Shown here: positions 1 through 9,015 of the stretch, piece after piece
How positions within the stretch are numbered: the first letter of the stretch is position 1
How the letters are laid out: every line of letters begins with the position of its first letter
Origin: AP-15 sp963796155
Lineage (GTDB): Bacteria > Pseudomonadota > Alphaproteobacteria > ATCC43930 > CGMCC-115725
Length of the DNA stretch: 64,000 nucleotides
NCBI GenBank assembly: GCA_963796155.1
Contig: CAWCKT010000022.1
Location: 1 to 64,000, forward strand
Direction of reading: 5' to 3'
Position numbers and translations under genes: made by a program
Notes under the pieces: model-generated
Databases searched by the model: none
What the model saw: only the letters and a program-made list of their open reading frames with translations
Told to the model about the DNA's origin: nothing

Positions 1-993
1 GCCGTCGGTCGCTTGATTGCCGGGATTGGACTGGGTGCGGCGGCGCCGGCATGCTTCTCCTACGTTGCCGAATATTCACCCAAGCGGATGCGCGGGCGGG
101 TCACCGCCTTCATGCAATTCATCGGCGGCGCATGCGTCTGGCCTCTGGGCACACTGTTCGCCCTCAGCTTCAGGGACACGATCGGCTGGCGGGGCGTCTG
201 GGTCGTCATCGGCCTCGGCGGGCTCGTCGTCTTTCTGGTGAGCTTCTGGCTGCCCGAGTCGCCGCGCTGGCTGGTCACCCACGGCCATGGCAGGCGGGCG
301 CTCGATCTCCTCGAACGAATGGGCCTCGGAAGGCCGCCCTCCGCCGACGAGTTCGCCACCGACACGGGCGGCTATATCCGCAGCGATCCGATGGGCGTCG
401 TGTTCCGCCGGTACAGGAAGCGCATCATCGCCGCGATGATCTGCTTTTTCGCGTTCTTCGGCGCCGCACTGGGTCTCGGCGGCTGGCTGCCGAACATCCT
501 GGCGGATCGCGGTTTCACGATCACCAAATCCCTGACCTTCACCTTCGGGATGCAGCTTTCGTTCCCGTTGAGCAGCCTCTTCATGATGTATGCTCTCGAA
601 CGCTTCGGCCGGATCAGGACCGCGGTCAGCGCGTTCGTTCTCGCCGTCATCATGTCGATCACGTTTTTCTATTCGCGGTCGGACACGATGGTGCTGGTCG
701 TCGGCTTTTGGATGAACTTCTTCATCCAGCTGGCCGGCAACTCGATGCAGATCTTCACCTCGGAGGTGTTCCCGACCAACGCGCGCGCCTCGGGCTTCGG
801 CTTGGCGCAGAGCGGCGGGCGTGTCGGTGCGGCGCTATCATTTCCGGCGATCGGCCTTCTGAGCACCTACGGGCTCGGCTATGTAATGACCGGCATCGCG
901 GTGATGATGGCGATCGCCGCCGTCGCGGTGACGCAGATCGGCACCGAGACCCGGGGGCGGGCGCTCGACGAGATCGCGCCGCCCGCCGGGTGA
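1..993 (+). CDS. MFS transporter, 5' truncated by window edge
   Basis: Major facilitator superfamily carrier of the inner membrane; the reading frame is open from base 1, so the N-terminal helices lie outside the window. Visible are repeated hydrophobic helices and, after the first half, an ESPRWL motif typical of sugar-porter and aromatic-acid:H+ symporter (AAHS-like) branches, followed by a cytoplasmic loop and a second helical bundle. It ends 12 bases before the convergent homogentisate dioxygenase gene. With ring-cleavage genes next door, import of an aromatic acid is a reasonable inference, but the substrate cannot be read from sequence. Confidence 0.85.
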   Translation, partial: AVGRLIAGIGLGAAAPACFSYVAEYSPKRMRGRVTAFMQFIGGACVWPLGTLFALSFRDTIGWRGVWVVIGLGGLVVFLVSFWLPESPRWLVTHGHGRRALDLLERMGLGRPPSADEFATDTGGYIRSDPMGVVFRRYRKRIIAAMICFFAFFGAALGLGGWLPNILADRGFTITKSLTFTFGMQLSFPLSSLFMMYALERFGRIRTAVSAFVLAVIMSITFFYSRSDTMVLVVGFWMNFFIQLAGNSMQIFTSEVFPTNARASGFGLAQSGGRVGAALSFPAIGLLSTYGLGYVMTGIAVMMAIAAVAVTQIGTETRGRALDEIAPPAG

Positions 994-1005
994 GTGCGAG
1001 GCGAG

Positions 1006-2302
1006 CTAACCCCTGAATATCTTCTCGAAACCCTGCCAGCAGGCATCGTAATCCTGTTGCAGGGCCGGGGTCTCGAGCGCGAAGCGGGTCGGCCGGATCA
1101 CCAGCCGCGTCTCGAACATGAAGGCGAGCGTGTCTTCGATTTTCTGCGGCTTCAGCTCGGCGGCGACCGCGCGCTCGAAAGTGGCTCGGTCGGGGCCGTG
1201 GGCCGACATGCAATTGTGCAATGACGCGCCACCCGGGACAAAACCTTCGGCCTTGGCGTCGTAGACGCCCCTCACGAGGCCCATGAACTCGTTCATGTAG
1301 TTGCGGTGAAACCAGGGCGGGCGGAAGGTGTGCTCCGCGACGAGCCAGCGCGGCGGGAAGATCACGAAATCGCAATTGGCGGTGCCGGGGGTGTCGGTCG
1401 GCGCGGTCAGTACGGTGAAGATCGACGGGTCGGGGTGGTCGAAGCTGACCGTCCCGAGCGTGTTGAAGCGCGCCAGATCGTAGGCGTAGGGGGCGTAGTT
1501 GCCGTGCCAGGCGACCACGTCGAGCGGCGAATGGTCGAAATCGGCCGCCCACAGATGGCCTTCGAACTTGGCGACGACCTGGCAGGGTTCGTCGCTCTCT
1601 TCGAAGGCGGCGACCGGGCTGCGGAAGTCGCGCGGGTTGGCGAGACCGTTGGCGCCGATCGGCCCGAGCTCGGGCAGCCGGAAGAGCGCGCCGTAATTCT
1701 CGCAGACATAGCCCCGTGCGCGGCCATCGGGCAGCCCGACGCGGAATTTGACGCCGCGCGGGACAACGGCGATCTCGCCCGGACCCGCCTCGATCAGACC
1801 CAGCTCGGTGGCCAGCAGCAGGCGCCCCAACTGCGGCACGATCAACAGCTCGCCGTCGGCGTCATAGAAGACGCGGCGTTCCATCGACCTCGTCGCGCGG
1901 TAGATGTGGATCGCGACACCCGAGCGCCCGCTCGCATCGCCGTTGCCGCCCATGGTCACGAGGCCGTCGATGAAATCGGCGGGCTCATCGGGGAAGGGCA
2001 GGGGGTCCCATCTGAGACGGTTCGGCGGAGGTGCGGCCTCGTCGAACGGCGCGCTGCGGATCAGGCCGTTGTCGATCCGCCGGAAGGCGGGGTGCATCGC
2101 CGAGGGCCGGATGCGGTAGAGCCAGGACCGCCGGTTATGGCCGCGCGGCGCGGTGAACGGGCGTGCCGGAAATCTGCTCGGTGTAGAGCCCGCGCGGCGG
2201 CTTTTGCGGCGCGTTCTGGCCTTCCGGCAGGGTCCCGGGCAACGCCTCGGTGGCGTGCTCGTTGCCAAAGCCGGCCAGGTAGCGGAGCTTTTCTTCCCTC
2301 AT
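1006..2302 (-). pseudogene. hmgA: homogentisate 1,2-dioxygenase, single frameshift
   Basis: Fe(II) dioxygenase that opens homogentisate to maleylacetoacetate in tyrosine/phenylalanine catabolism. The N-terminus (start at 2302, GFGNEHATEALPG, ALPEGQN-type region) is in one frame and the rest (FTAPRGHNRRSWLYRIRPS onward) in another. The switch is at the GGG run at 2159-2161 (CCC on the coding strand); removing one base restores the family sequence GTPFTAPRGHNRRSW. Downstream, the metal-ligand segments WFHRNYMNEFMG and HNCMSAHGPD are intact. Length is normal apart from the extra base. This is either a real one-base lesion or a homopolymer sequencing error. It is followed upstream by an EthD-like gene on the same strand, 2 bases away. 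Confidence 0.85.
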
Positions 2303-2304
2303 AC

Positions 2305-2643
2305 TCACTCCCGCGGGATGATCACCTTCTCCTCGACCACGAAGCTCTTGATCCGGCCGATAAACAACGCACCATCGGCGTGCAGCGCCTTGGCTTCGGG
2401 CGACGCGTTTGCGCGTTCCATGGCGGCCCGGTCGTCGTACCAGAGCTCGGCGATGCCGTCGATCTCGACATCGGTCGAGGGAATGTCGGGACGCGTCCGC
2501 TCCTCGACAATGTGCGACTGCACATAGCGGCGTACCCCAGGTACCGCGTGGGCCAGCGGCGCATGCACCTCGAGCCAATGCTTGACGAAGTCCTCGTGGG
2601 TGAGGCCGCTCCTTGCGGGTCAGCAGCCCGACACTCTTGATCA
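2305..2643 (-). pseudogene. EthD-like ferredoxin-fold protein, frameshifted
   Basis: Small EthD/dabb-type alpha-beta-barrel protein (about 110 residues when repaired); family members accompany oxygenase and ring-modifying operons, with poorly defined activity. The start MIKSVGLLTRKE lies at 2643 in one frame. The remainder (HAPLAHAVPGVRRYVQSH through VVEEKVIIPRE) lies in another, open from 2568. Removing one base near 2608-2610 gives the continuous family-like segment KEGLTHEDFVKHWLEVHAP. It is the second one-base lesion within 450 bases and lies directly upstream of hmgA, so the two probably form one transcript. Confidence 0.7.
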
Positions 2644-2711
2644 TCGGGGTTAGCCCTTTCGTCGCTCGGCGCGCTGGCGCATGCTGCGCCGGGCAACGCC
2701 GAGGAGGAAGC

Positions 2712-3461
2712 ATGAACATCGATCTTGCCGGCAAGCGTGCGATCGTCGCCGGCGGCAGCCGCGGGATCGGGCGCGCGATCGCGCTCGCCTTTGCCGAGGC
2801 GGGTGCCGGGGTGTCGATCTGCGCCCGCGGCGCCGAGCGGCTTGCCGCCACACGCGAGGAGATCGCCCGGCATGGCGGCACCGCGCATTCCTCCGTCTGC
2901 GATCTCGCCGACGAGACGGCGGTCCCCCGCTATATCGAAGACGCCGCAGCCGCACTCGGCGGGATCGACATTCTCGTCAACAACGCCTCCGCCTTCGGCG
3001 GCACCGACAACGAGGCCGGATGGGCGTCCAGCGTCTCGGTCGATCTGATGGCGACGGTGCGCGCGATCCGTGCGGCGTTGCCGTACCTCGAAAAATCCGG
3101 TTCCGCCGCGATCCTCAACATCTCCTCGATCTCGGGGCTGCGCGCCACGCCTCGCACCCCGCCCTACGCGGCCCTCAAGGCGGCGGTGCTGAATTACACT
3201 CTGACCGAAGCTGCGGCACTCGCCCGCAAAGGGATCCGGGTCAACTGCATCGCACCCGGTTCGATCGAGTTTCCCGGCGGCACCTGGGAGCGGGCGAGAC
3301 TGAACAATCCGGACCTCTATGGCCGGATCCTTCGAAGCATCCCGTTCGGGCGGCTCGGCCGGCCGGAGGAAATAGCGCAGGTCGCACTCTTCCTGTGCTC
3401 GCCGCTCGCCGGCTGGGTCACCGGCCAAAACATCGCGGTCGACGGCGGGCAGATGCTCTGA
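2712..3461 (+). CDS. SDR family NAD(P)-dependent oxidoreductase
   Basis: Classical short-chain dehydrogenase/reductase of 249 residues, cytosolic. The cofactor motif GGSRGIG is near residues 13-19, NNAS near 90, the catalytic Ser in NISSISG, and the YxxxK pair in YAALKAA; the C-terminus ends IAVDGGQML as in FabG-like members. Start chosen at ATG 2712 because GAGGAGGAAG precedes it; the open frame upstream lacks family similarity. It lies 8 bases before hpaH on the same strand and probably shares its transcript. That suggests an alcohol or keto intermediate of aromatic-acid degradation, but the substrate is not determined. Confidence 0.9.
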   Translation: MNIDLAGKRAIVAGGSRGIGRAIALAFAEAGAGVSICARGAERLAATREEIARHGGTAHSSVCDLADETAVPRYIEDAAAALGGIDILVNNASAFGGTDNEAGWASSVSVDLMATVRAIRAALPYLEKSGSAAILNISSISGLRATPRTPPYAALKAAVLNYTLTEAAALARKGIRVNCIAPGSIEFPGGTWERARLNNPDLYGRILRSIPFGRLGRPEEIAQVALFLCSPLAGWVTGQNIAVDGGQML

Positions 3462-3469
3462 AGAGGAGG

Positions 3470-4282
3470 ATGTCGATGATGCTGGACGAGAAGACCATCC
3501 GTTCGCTCGCTGCCCGCATCGAACAGGCGCGCAAGACGCACGAGCTGGTCCGCCCGGTGACGGCGCAATTTCCCGAGGCGACGATCGAGGACGCCTACGC
3601 GATCCAGCGCGCCTGGGTGGCACTCAGGCTCGCCGAGGGACACCGGGTGCTGGGCCACAAGATCGGCCTGACCTCGAAGGCGATGCAGTCGCAGTCGAGC
3701 GTCAAGGAGCCCGATTACGGCTGCTTGTTGGACGACACGATGTTCGGCGACGGTGCCGAGATCCCAGCGGGGACGTTCACCGCGCCGCGGGTCGAGGTCG
3801 AGCTGGCGTTCATCCTGAGCAAGATGCTGCGCGGGCCCGGCTGCACGCTTTTCGATGTCCTGAACGCGACGGATTTCCTCATTCCGTCGATGGAGATCCT
3901 CAACTCGCGACTGCACCGGACCGACCCCGAGACCGGCAAGACCCGCACGATCGTCGACAGCATCGCCGACAACGCCGGCAATGCCGGTCTGGTGACCGGC
4001 GGACGGCCGTTCAAACCGCACGAGGCCGATCTCAGATGGGTCGCAGCACTGTGTTTCCGGAACGGCCAGATCGAGGAATCGGGCGTGGCGGCGGCCGTCC
4101 TCGGCCACCCGGCCAACGGCATCGCCTGGCTCGCCAACAAGCTCGCCCAGCACGATGTCGCCCTCGAGGCGGGCCAGATCCTGCTGAGCGGGTCTTTCAT
4201 CCGCATTGTCGAGGCGCGCCCCGGCGACACCTTCCACGCCGATTTCGGCCCCTGGGGCTCGGTCTCCTGCCACTTCAACTGA
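3470..4282 (+). CDS. hpaH: 2-oxo-hept-4-ene-1,7-dioate hydratase
   Basis: Hydratase of the homoprotocatechuate (4-hydroxyphenylacetate) meta-cleavage pathway, fumarylacetoacetase-fold family, 270 residues. Agreement with known HpaH is strong along the whole length: GHKIGLTSKAMQ, EPDYG.LLDD, PR.EVELAF, LRGP.CTLFDV.NATD, IPxxE, DNAGNAG, GRP.KP.E.DLRW, GVAAAVLGHPANG.AWLANKLA and the SCHF C-terminus. ATG 3470 is preceded by AAGAGGAGG. It follows the SDR gene closely and is followed by a hairpin at 4303-4322. Other hpa pathway genes are not in the window. Confidence 0.92.
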   Translation: MSMMLDEKTIRSLAARIEQARKTHELVRPVTAQFPEATIEDAYAIQRAWVALRLAEGHRVLGHKIGLTSKAMQSQSSVKEPDYGCLLDDTMFGDGAEIPAGTFTAPRVEVELAFILSKMLRGPGCTLFDVLNATDFLIPSMEILNSRLHRTDPETGKTRTIVDSIADNAGNAGLVTGGRPFKPHEADLRWVAALCFRNGQIEESGVAAAVLGHPANGIAWLANKLAQHDVALEAGQILLSGSFIRIVEARPGDTFHADFGPWGSVSCHFN

Positions 4283-4289
4283 CCCAGAC

Positions 4290-4482
4290 TTGGCGCCCCG
4301 GCTTTCCCTGCCGGCAGGGAAAAAACGGCTTTCGAGCCCCCGCAAAGCGCCCTCGAAACGACGGAAACATTAGATATAACAGGACTATAGGCCAGCTTCT
4401 GCGGAGCTTGCCGGCAGCGGAATTTCGCTGCCGCAAAACGTCACCGGCAGCGGAATAGCAGCGGAATTTGGCGCCCCGGCTG
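4290..4482. repeat. short direct repeats in convergent intergenic region
   Basis: TTGGCGCCCCGGCT occurs at 4290-4303 and again at 4469-4482. Between them CCGGCAGCGGAAT occurs at 4411-4423 and 4444-4456, with a further partial copy CAGCGGAATTT at 4460-4469. The whole 4283-4639 interval has no convincing gene; the stretch around 4540-4580 is AT-rich. Confidence 0.5.
4303..4322. terminator. perfect 20-base palindrome with A/T-rich ends
   Basis: TTTCCCTGCC is followed immediately by its reverse complement GGCAGGGAAA. The site is 20 bases after the hpaH stop and continues into more A residues. It lies between convergent genes (hpaH and the CoxL-like gene), so a bidirectional terminator is the simplest reading; the A tract gives a U tract for the minus-strand transcript. 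Confidence 0.5.
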
Positions 4483-4639
4483 ACCCGCAGGCCCGGTCCG
4501 GCTCCGCAGGTGGGCAGCGCGGCCTCTTCCCTGGTTGTTTGCATGATAAAGCTCATTTCCATAATTGCTATTATGACACAACACGAGGCAAAGTCAATCG
4601 GAAAGACCGAAGAGGACGGCAACAGCACCCTGGGATCGG

Positions 4640-6973
4640 TCAGACCGGGCCACGGGCCTCGCGGATGGCTTGCCAGACGCGCTCGCTGGTGGCGGGCATG
4701 TCGAGCTCTTTCACCCCGAGCGGCTCCAATGCATTCATGATCGCGACCATTACCGCCGGCAATGAGCCGACGCATCCGGCTTCGCCCGCACCCTTGGCCC
4801 CCAGCGGGTTGGTCTTGGTCGGGACCGGGTTTTCGTGGATATCGATGTCGCACATCACATCGGCTCGCGGCATCGCATAGTCCATGAAGCTGGCAGAGAG
4901 CAATTGCCCGGAGTGGCGATCGTAGGCGACCTGCTCCATCAGCACCTGCCCGATGCCCTGGGCGAGCCCGCCATGCACTTGTCCCTTGAGGGTCAGCGGA
5001 TTGATTACGGTGCCGACATCGTCGACGACGACGTAACCGACGAGCCTGACCTCGCCGGTCTCGGGATCGACTTCCACCTCGCAGACGTGGCAGCCATTGG
5101 GAAAGGTCGCGCGTTCGGGTGCAAAGGTCGCGTTTTCGTAAAATCCCGGCTCCATCCCCGACGGCAGGCGCGCCGGTTGGAATGAGGCCCTTGCCACTTG
5201 CGTCAGCGAGACATCACGATCGGTGCCGACGACCGTGAACTTGCCGTTCGCGAATTCGACATCCGCGTCGGCTGCTTCGAGCAAATGGGCGGCGAGCCGT
5301 TTACCTTTATCGATCACTTTCCCGGCGGCAAGGGTCAGAGCCGAGCCGCCGACCACCATCGAGCGGGAGCCGTTCGAGCCCATGCCGAAAGCCACGCGGT
5401 CGGTGTCGCCGTCGATATATTGGATGTCGTTGGGGTCGAGACCGAGCCGCTCGCAAAGAATCTGCTTGAACGCCGTCTCATGGCCCTGCCCGTGCGCCTT
5501 GGTCCCCATCAGCAGCATCGCAGTGCCGCTCGGGTTGAAGCGGATCTCGGCATATTCCGGAACGGGGCCCGCGGCGGCCTCCACCGCGTTGGCGAGACCG
5601 ATGCCCCGCAACACGCCTTGCTTCCTCGAGGCCTCGCGCCGTGCCGCAAAGCCCGCATGATCGGCCGCGGCGAGTGCAGTCTCCATGTTCTTGGCGAACT
5701 CGCCGCAATCGTAATTGGGGCCGAGTGCGGTCTGGTAGGGCATCGCGGCAGGCGAAATGATGTTTCGCCGTCGGAGCTCGATCGGATCGAGGTTCAGCTC
5801 CCGGGCGGCGGCCTCGATCGCGCGCTCGATCAGATAGATGGCCTCGGGCCGACCGGCGCCGCGATAGGGTGCGGTCGGACTGGTGTTCGACAGCACCGCA
5901 TCGATGCTGACATAGGCAGCCGGAATGTCATAAACGCCGACCACCGTGCCGATCATCCCGAAGGGGGTGAGCAGCTGGCGATCGGACGCGATATAGGCGC
6001 CGACATTGGCGATCATGTGCAGGCGCAACGCCAGGATCTTGGCGTTGTCGTCAAAGGCGAGCTCGATCTCGCCGATATTGTCGCGCCCGTGCTCGTCGGC
6101 GAGGATCACCTCGGAGCGCTCGCAACTCCATTTGACCGGGCGGCCGAGCTTTTTTGCCGCCCATAAAGTCAGGCGGTGCTCGACATATTGCCATCCCTTG
6201 GCGCCAAAGCCGCCGCCGACATCGTGGCAGACCACCCGGACTTTGCTTTCCGGCACCTTGAAGACCATGTTGGCCAGCATGTTGCGGACACGGTGGGGAT
6301 AGTTGACGTCGGCGTAGAGGGTGTAGCGGTCCTCCCCGGCATCGTAGGCGCCGATGGCGCCGCGCGGCTCCATGTACTGGGCATGCACCCGGCTGATCAC
6401 GTAACGGCGGCGGACAATGTGCCGGGCGCGGGCGAAGGCGGCTTCGGTCTTGGCCTTGTCGCCGCGTTCGTAGGTGTGGGAGATGTTGTCGGGGTTCTCG
6501 TCCCAGACCCGCGCCGCGCCGGGCAGCGCCGCCTCGGCGGTCGAGGTGACCGAGGGCAGCGGTTCGTAGTCGATCTCGACCAGCTCGGCGGCGTCCTTCG
6601 CCTGCGCCAATGACTCGGCGATGATCATCGCGACCGGGTCGCCGACATAGCGCGCGCGATCGACGACCAGCGCCGGGCGTTGCGGCGCGAACATCGGCGA
6701 TCCGTCGGCCTTCTTGCGCGGCATCACTGCCTTCGGCATGGCGAGCCCGTCGGCCGCGTAATCCGCACCCGTATAGACCGCGTGCACGCCCGGCGCGGCT
6801 GCGGCTGCGGACGTCTCGATCGCCCTGATCGCGGCATGCGCGTGCGGCGATCGCAGAAACACCGCATGGAGCTGCCCGGGCAGGTTGGCGTCGTCCTGAT
6901 ATCGGCCTTTGCCCTTGAGCAGCCTCGCGTCTTCGAGCCGGGTCACCGGCTGGCCGACACCGAACTTGATCAT
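4640..6973 (-). CDS. molybdopterin-binding xanthine/CO-dehydrogenase-family large subunit
   Basis: Large (Mo-cytosine-dinucleotide) subunit of the molybdenum hydroxylase family, 777 residues, full length. Start at ATG 6973 (MIKFGVGQPVTRLEDARLL), where family similarity begins; the open frame upstream is an extension over the divergent gene. Visible are GGGFGAKG, PYRGAGRPEA in the region where form I CO dehydrogenase has its Cys loop (form II-like GAGR here), GQGHETAF, and the catalytic-Glu segment GAKGAGEAGC near the C-terminus. Small [2Fe-2S] and FAD subunits are absent from the window. An aldehyde or N-heterocycle hydroxylase is more likely than true CO dehydrogenase. Confidence 0.9.
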   Translation of the reverse strand: MIKFGVGQPVTRLEDARLLKGKGRYQDDANLPGQLHAVFLRSPHAHAAIRAIETSAAAAAPGVHAVYTGADYAADGLAMPKAVMPRKKADGSPMFAPQRPALVVDRARYVGDPVAMIIAESLAQAKDAAELVEIDYEPLPSVTSTAEAALPGAARVWDENPDNISHTYERGDKAKTEAAFARARHIVRRRYVISRVHAQYMEPRGAIGAYDAGEDRYTLYADVNYPHRVRNMLANMVFKVPESKVRVVCHDVGGGFGAKGWQYVEHRLTLWAAKKLGRPVKWSCERSEVILADEHGRDNIGEIELAFDDNAKILALRLHMIANVGAYIASDRQLLTPFGMIGTVVGVYDIPAAYVSIDAVLSNTSPTAPYRGAGRPEAIYLIERAIEAAARELNLDPIELRRRNIISPAAMPYQTALGPNYDCGEFAKNMETALAAADHAGFAARREASRKQGVLRGIGLANAVEAAAGPVPEYAEIRFNPSGTAMLLMGTKAHGQGHETAFKQILCERLGLDPNDIQYIDGDTDRVAFGMGSNGSRSMVVGGSALTLAAGKVIDKGKRLAAHLLEAADADVEFANGKFTVVGTDRDVSLTQVARASFQPARLPSGMEPGFYENATFAPERATFPNGCHVCEVEVDPETGEVRLVGYVVVDDVGTVINPLTLKGQVHGGLAQGIGQVLMEQVAYDRHSGQLLSASFMDYAMPRADVMCDIDIHENPVPTKTNPLGAKGAGEAGCVGSLPAVMVAIMNALEPLGVKELDMPATSERVWQAIREARGPV

Positions 6974-7033
6974 GACGAGACTCCTGGATGCGCGATCGGC
7001 AAAATCGTAGTCTGCCCGAGGTCGGGAGGATCG

Positions 7034-8101
7034 ATGATGTTCTTGCGCAACTGCTGGTATGTCGCAGGTTGGAGCCACCATATCGCCGCCGACAGCCTCG
7101 TGTCGCGCACGATGTTGGGCGAGCCGATCGTGCTCTACCGCAAGGCTGACGGCGGTGTGGTGGCGCTCGAAGACCGTTGCTGCCACCGGCTGGCACCGCT
7201 GTCCCGCGGGCGCATCGAGGGCGACGATCTGCGCTGCATGTATCACGGGCTGAAATTCGCGCCTTCCGGCAAATGCGTCGACGTTCCGGGCCAAGATTTC
7301 GTCCCGAGCACCGCCATGGTCCGCAGCTACCCGGCCGTCGAACGGGATTGCTGGGTGTGGCTGTGGACGGGCGATCCCGCGCTCGCCGACCCGGCGCTGA
7401 TCCCGGCCGCTCTCGGACACGATGATCCCGACTGGTTCATGCAAACAGGCCAGCTCGCGTACGAGGCCAATTACGAGCTGATCAACGACAATCTCCTCGA
7501 TCTGACCCACCTCAGCTATGTGCACGAGAAGACCCTCGGCCGGAACAGCATGAGCTGGGGCGAAAGCCGCCCGAAGATCACGCCGATCGAGCGCGGCCTG
7601 CGCATCGCACGCTGGGTCGTCGACAACCCGGCGCCGGGCTATCTGGGCCTGCCCCCCGAGGCCCGCACGGATATGTGGGCCTCCTACGATTACCTGGTTC
7701 CGGGCGTTTTCCTGCTCGCCACGCAATCCCACCCGCCGGGCACCGCCGCGGCGTGCAAGATGGCAGCGCCCACGTCCGAGCCGATGTGGCGATCGCTGAC
7801 CTCGCAGGCGGTGACACCGATCTCCGAGCGGCAGACGGTCTATTACTACTCCGGCTGTCTCAGCCGCGGTTATGCGACCGAGGAGCAGTCGAAGCAGCAG
7901 ATCGCCGTTTTCGAACGAGCATTCGCCGAGGACAAGGCGATGATCGAAGCCCAGCAACGGGTCGTCGAGCGGACCCCCGAGCGCCGGATGATGGTTCTTG
8001 CCACCGACGGTGCGCTCAACCAGTTCCGCCGGCTGATGGCGGGATTGATCGAGGCGGAGCAACAGCCACCGTTGCGGCCGGCCGAACGCCGATTTGCCTG
8101 A
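7034..8101 (+). CDS. Rieske-type aromatic ring/O-demethylase oxygenase subunit
   Basis: Oxygenase component of the vanillate O-demethylase (VanA)-like Rieske family, 355 residues, cytosolic. Rieske ligands are C49-x-H51 and C68-x2-H71 (CCHRLAPLSRG...CMYHG). The mononuclear-iron site is in NDNLLDLTHLSYVHE (D-x2-H-x4-H spacing). GGGAGGATCG precedes ATG 7034. It diverges from the CoxL-like gene across a 60-base promoter gap. No reductase gene (VanB-like ferredoxin reductase) is adjacent, so the partner must be encoded elsewhere. The substrate, probably a methoxylated or carboxylated aromatic, is inferred only from the family. Confidence 0.88.
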   Translation: MMFLRNCWYVAGWSHHIAADSLVSRTMLGEPIVLYRKADGGVVALEDRCCHRLAPLSRGRIEGDDLRCMYHGLKFAPSGKCVDVPGQDFVPSTAMVRSYPAVERDCWVWLWTGDPALADPALIPAALGHDDPDWFMQTGQLAYEANYELINDNLLDLTHLSYVHEKTLGRNSMSWGESRPKITPIERGLRIARWVVDNPAPGYLGLPPEARTDMWASYDYLVPGVFLLATQSHPPGTAAACKMAAPTSEPMWRSLTSQAVTPISERQTVYYYSGCLSRGYATEEQSKQQIAVFERAFAEDKAMIEAQQRVVERTPERRMMVLATDGALNQFRRLMAGLIEAEQQPPLRPAERRFA

Positions 8102-8463
8102 TTTGCCCTCGCCTCCCGCTTACCTAGTGGTAAAAATCAGACGGATGGTGCCCTCCGGATCAGGGGGTCAGAGGCCGCTTCTCGACCCATTTGCGACCTT
8201 CAGGACCGTGTTGCCGGGCGAGTTGCTCCACCGGAAAGCGGACGATCCGGTCCCGTGCGACCGGGCGGCAACGATGTGCACATCGAGCTAGGACTCCCAT
8301 TGCCCGTGCGGGAGCTGCGCCTTGCTGCTGCGAGCGCGTTGAGCAAGGAGCGCCGGTTTCCCTCAAGCTCACTCGCGGATTCGGGCTGCTAAGTCGGCAA
8401 GGGAGTTGGAGACCACCAGGCAATCACCCCGGCGAGGTTGGTGTCCGCCATCCGGTGCGAGGT
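8102..8463. other. 362-base intergenic region without recognised gene
   Basis: Lies between the Rieske oxygenase and the low-GC PIN/AAA pair. Short open frames exist on both strands but none has a ribosome-binding site plus a recognisable product. It marks the transition from high-GC to lower-GC DNA. Confidence 0.5.
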
Positions 8464-9006
8464 TTACGAACCTCTGGTCGGGTCAAGCTTCCAAGCCGCC
8501 CTTAATTGCGCACTCCCTTTCAGCACTCCGCTCATATCTAGTTCATCGGACACAGGGTTTAGCCAGTATATATCTCCCAGATCGCGCACGTTCTTGCTCA
8601 TCAGCGAATAAATCGTTCGCGCACGGTTATCTATAGATAGAATAATCTGATCCCCATTTAACGCGCCCTCGATAAGTAAAAAATCCTTCTCCACAGCGTC
8701 GCGTTGACCTTGATCGATTCCTTCGAAGGACTCAACTGCTTTTCTTAAGCTCGTACAGTCTCTACCTTGAGGGTTCTCTATCTTTCGGCGTGAATACATC
8801 TGTGTTCGCCATATTTGTGAAAACCTCGACTGATGGGAGTTCCATTCTTCTTTAATTTCATTGGATAATATAGCCCGATGGCATATTACCAAAATGTCCA
8901 GAAGTAGTTGGCGCGAGCGGGTGGAAGTCGGATGCGTCGCGCCGATTGATCCTGCGGCACGCAAGATCGATGCGTCGACAACCAGTCGCCACGAAGGAGT
9001 TGGCAT
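8464..9006 (-). CDS. PIN-like nuclease domain protein
   Basis: 180-residue protein with a PIN-like acidic arrangement: D11 in LVVDASILRAAG, E50/E53 in LSNEIKEEW, D108 in VEKDFLLIEGA and D126 in ILSIDNRAR. That is the order expected for metal-dependent PIN RNases. It starts at ATG 9006, 9 bases after the stop of the AAA ATPase on the same strand, so the two are translationally linked. The GC content is clearly below that of flanking genes (26 of 60 in the line at 8641). Function as an RNA or DNA nuclease effector is inferred from fold and context only; a VapC-like solitary toxin is the alternative. Confidence 0.6.
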   Translation of the reverse strand: MPTPSWRLVVDASILRAAGSIGATHPTSTRSRQLLLDILVICHRAILSNEIKEEWNSHQSRFSQIWRTQMYSRRKIENPQGRDCTSLRKAVESFEGIDQGQRDAVEKDFLLIEGALNGDQIILSIDNRARTIYSLMSKNVRDLGDIYWLNPVSDELDMSGVLKGSAQLRAAWKLDPTRGS

Positions 9007-9015
9007 TCCCGTTTT

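Noticed and set aside
4640..6973. True carbon monoxide dehydrogenase
   Set aside because: The loop reads PYRGAGR rather than the Cys-containing form I signature, and coxM/coxS are absent.
6974..8062. N-terminal extension of the CoxL-like open frame
   Set aside because: It runs antisense through the Rieske oxygenase gene; family similarity begins at the Met at 6973.
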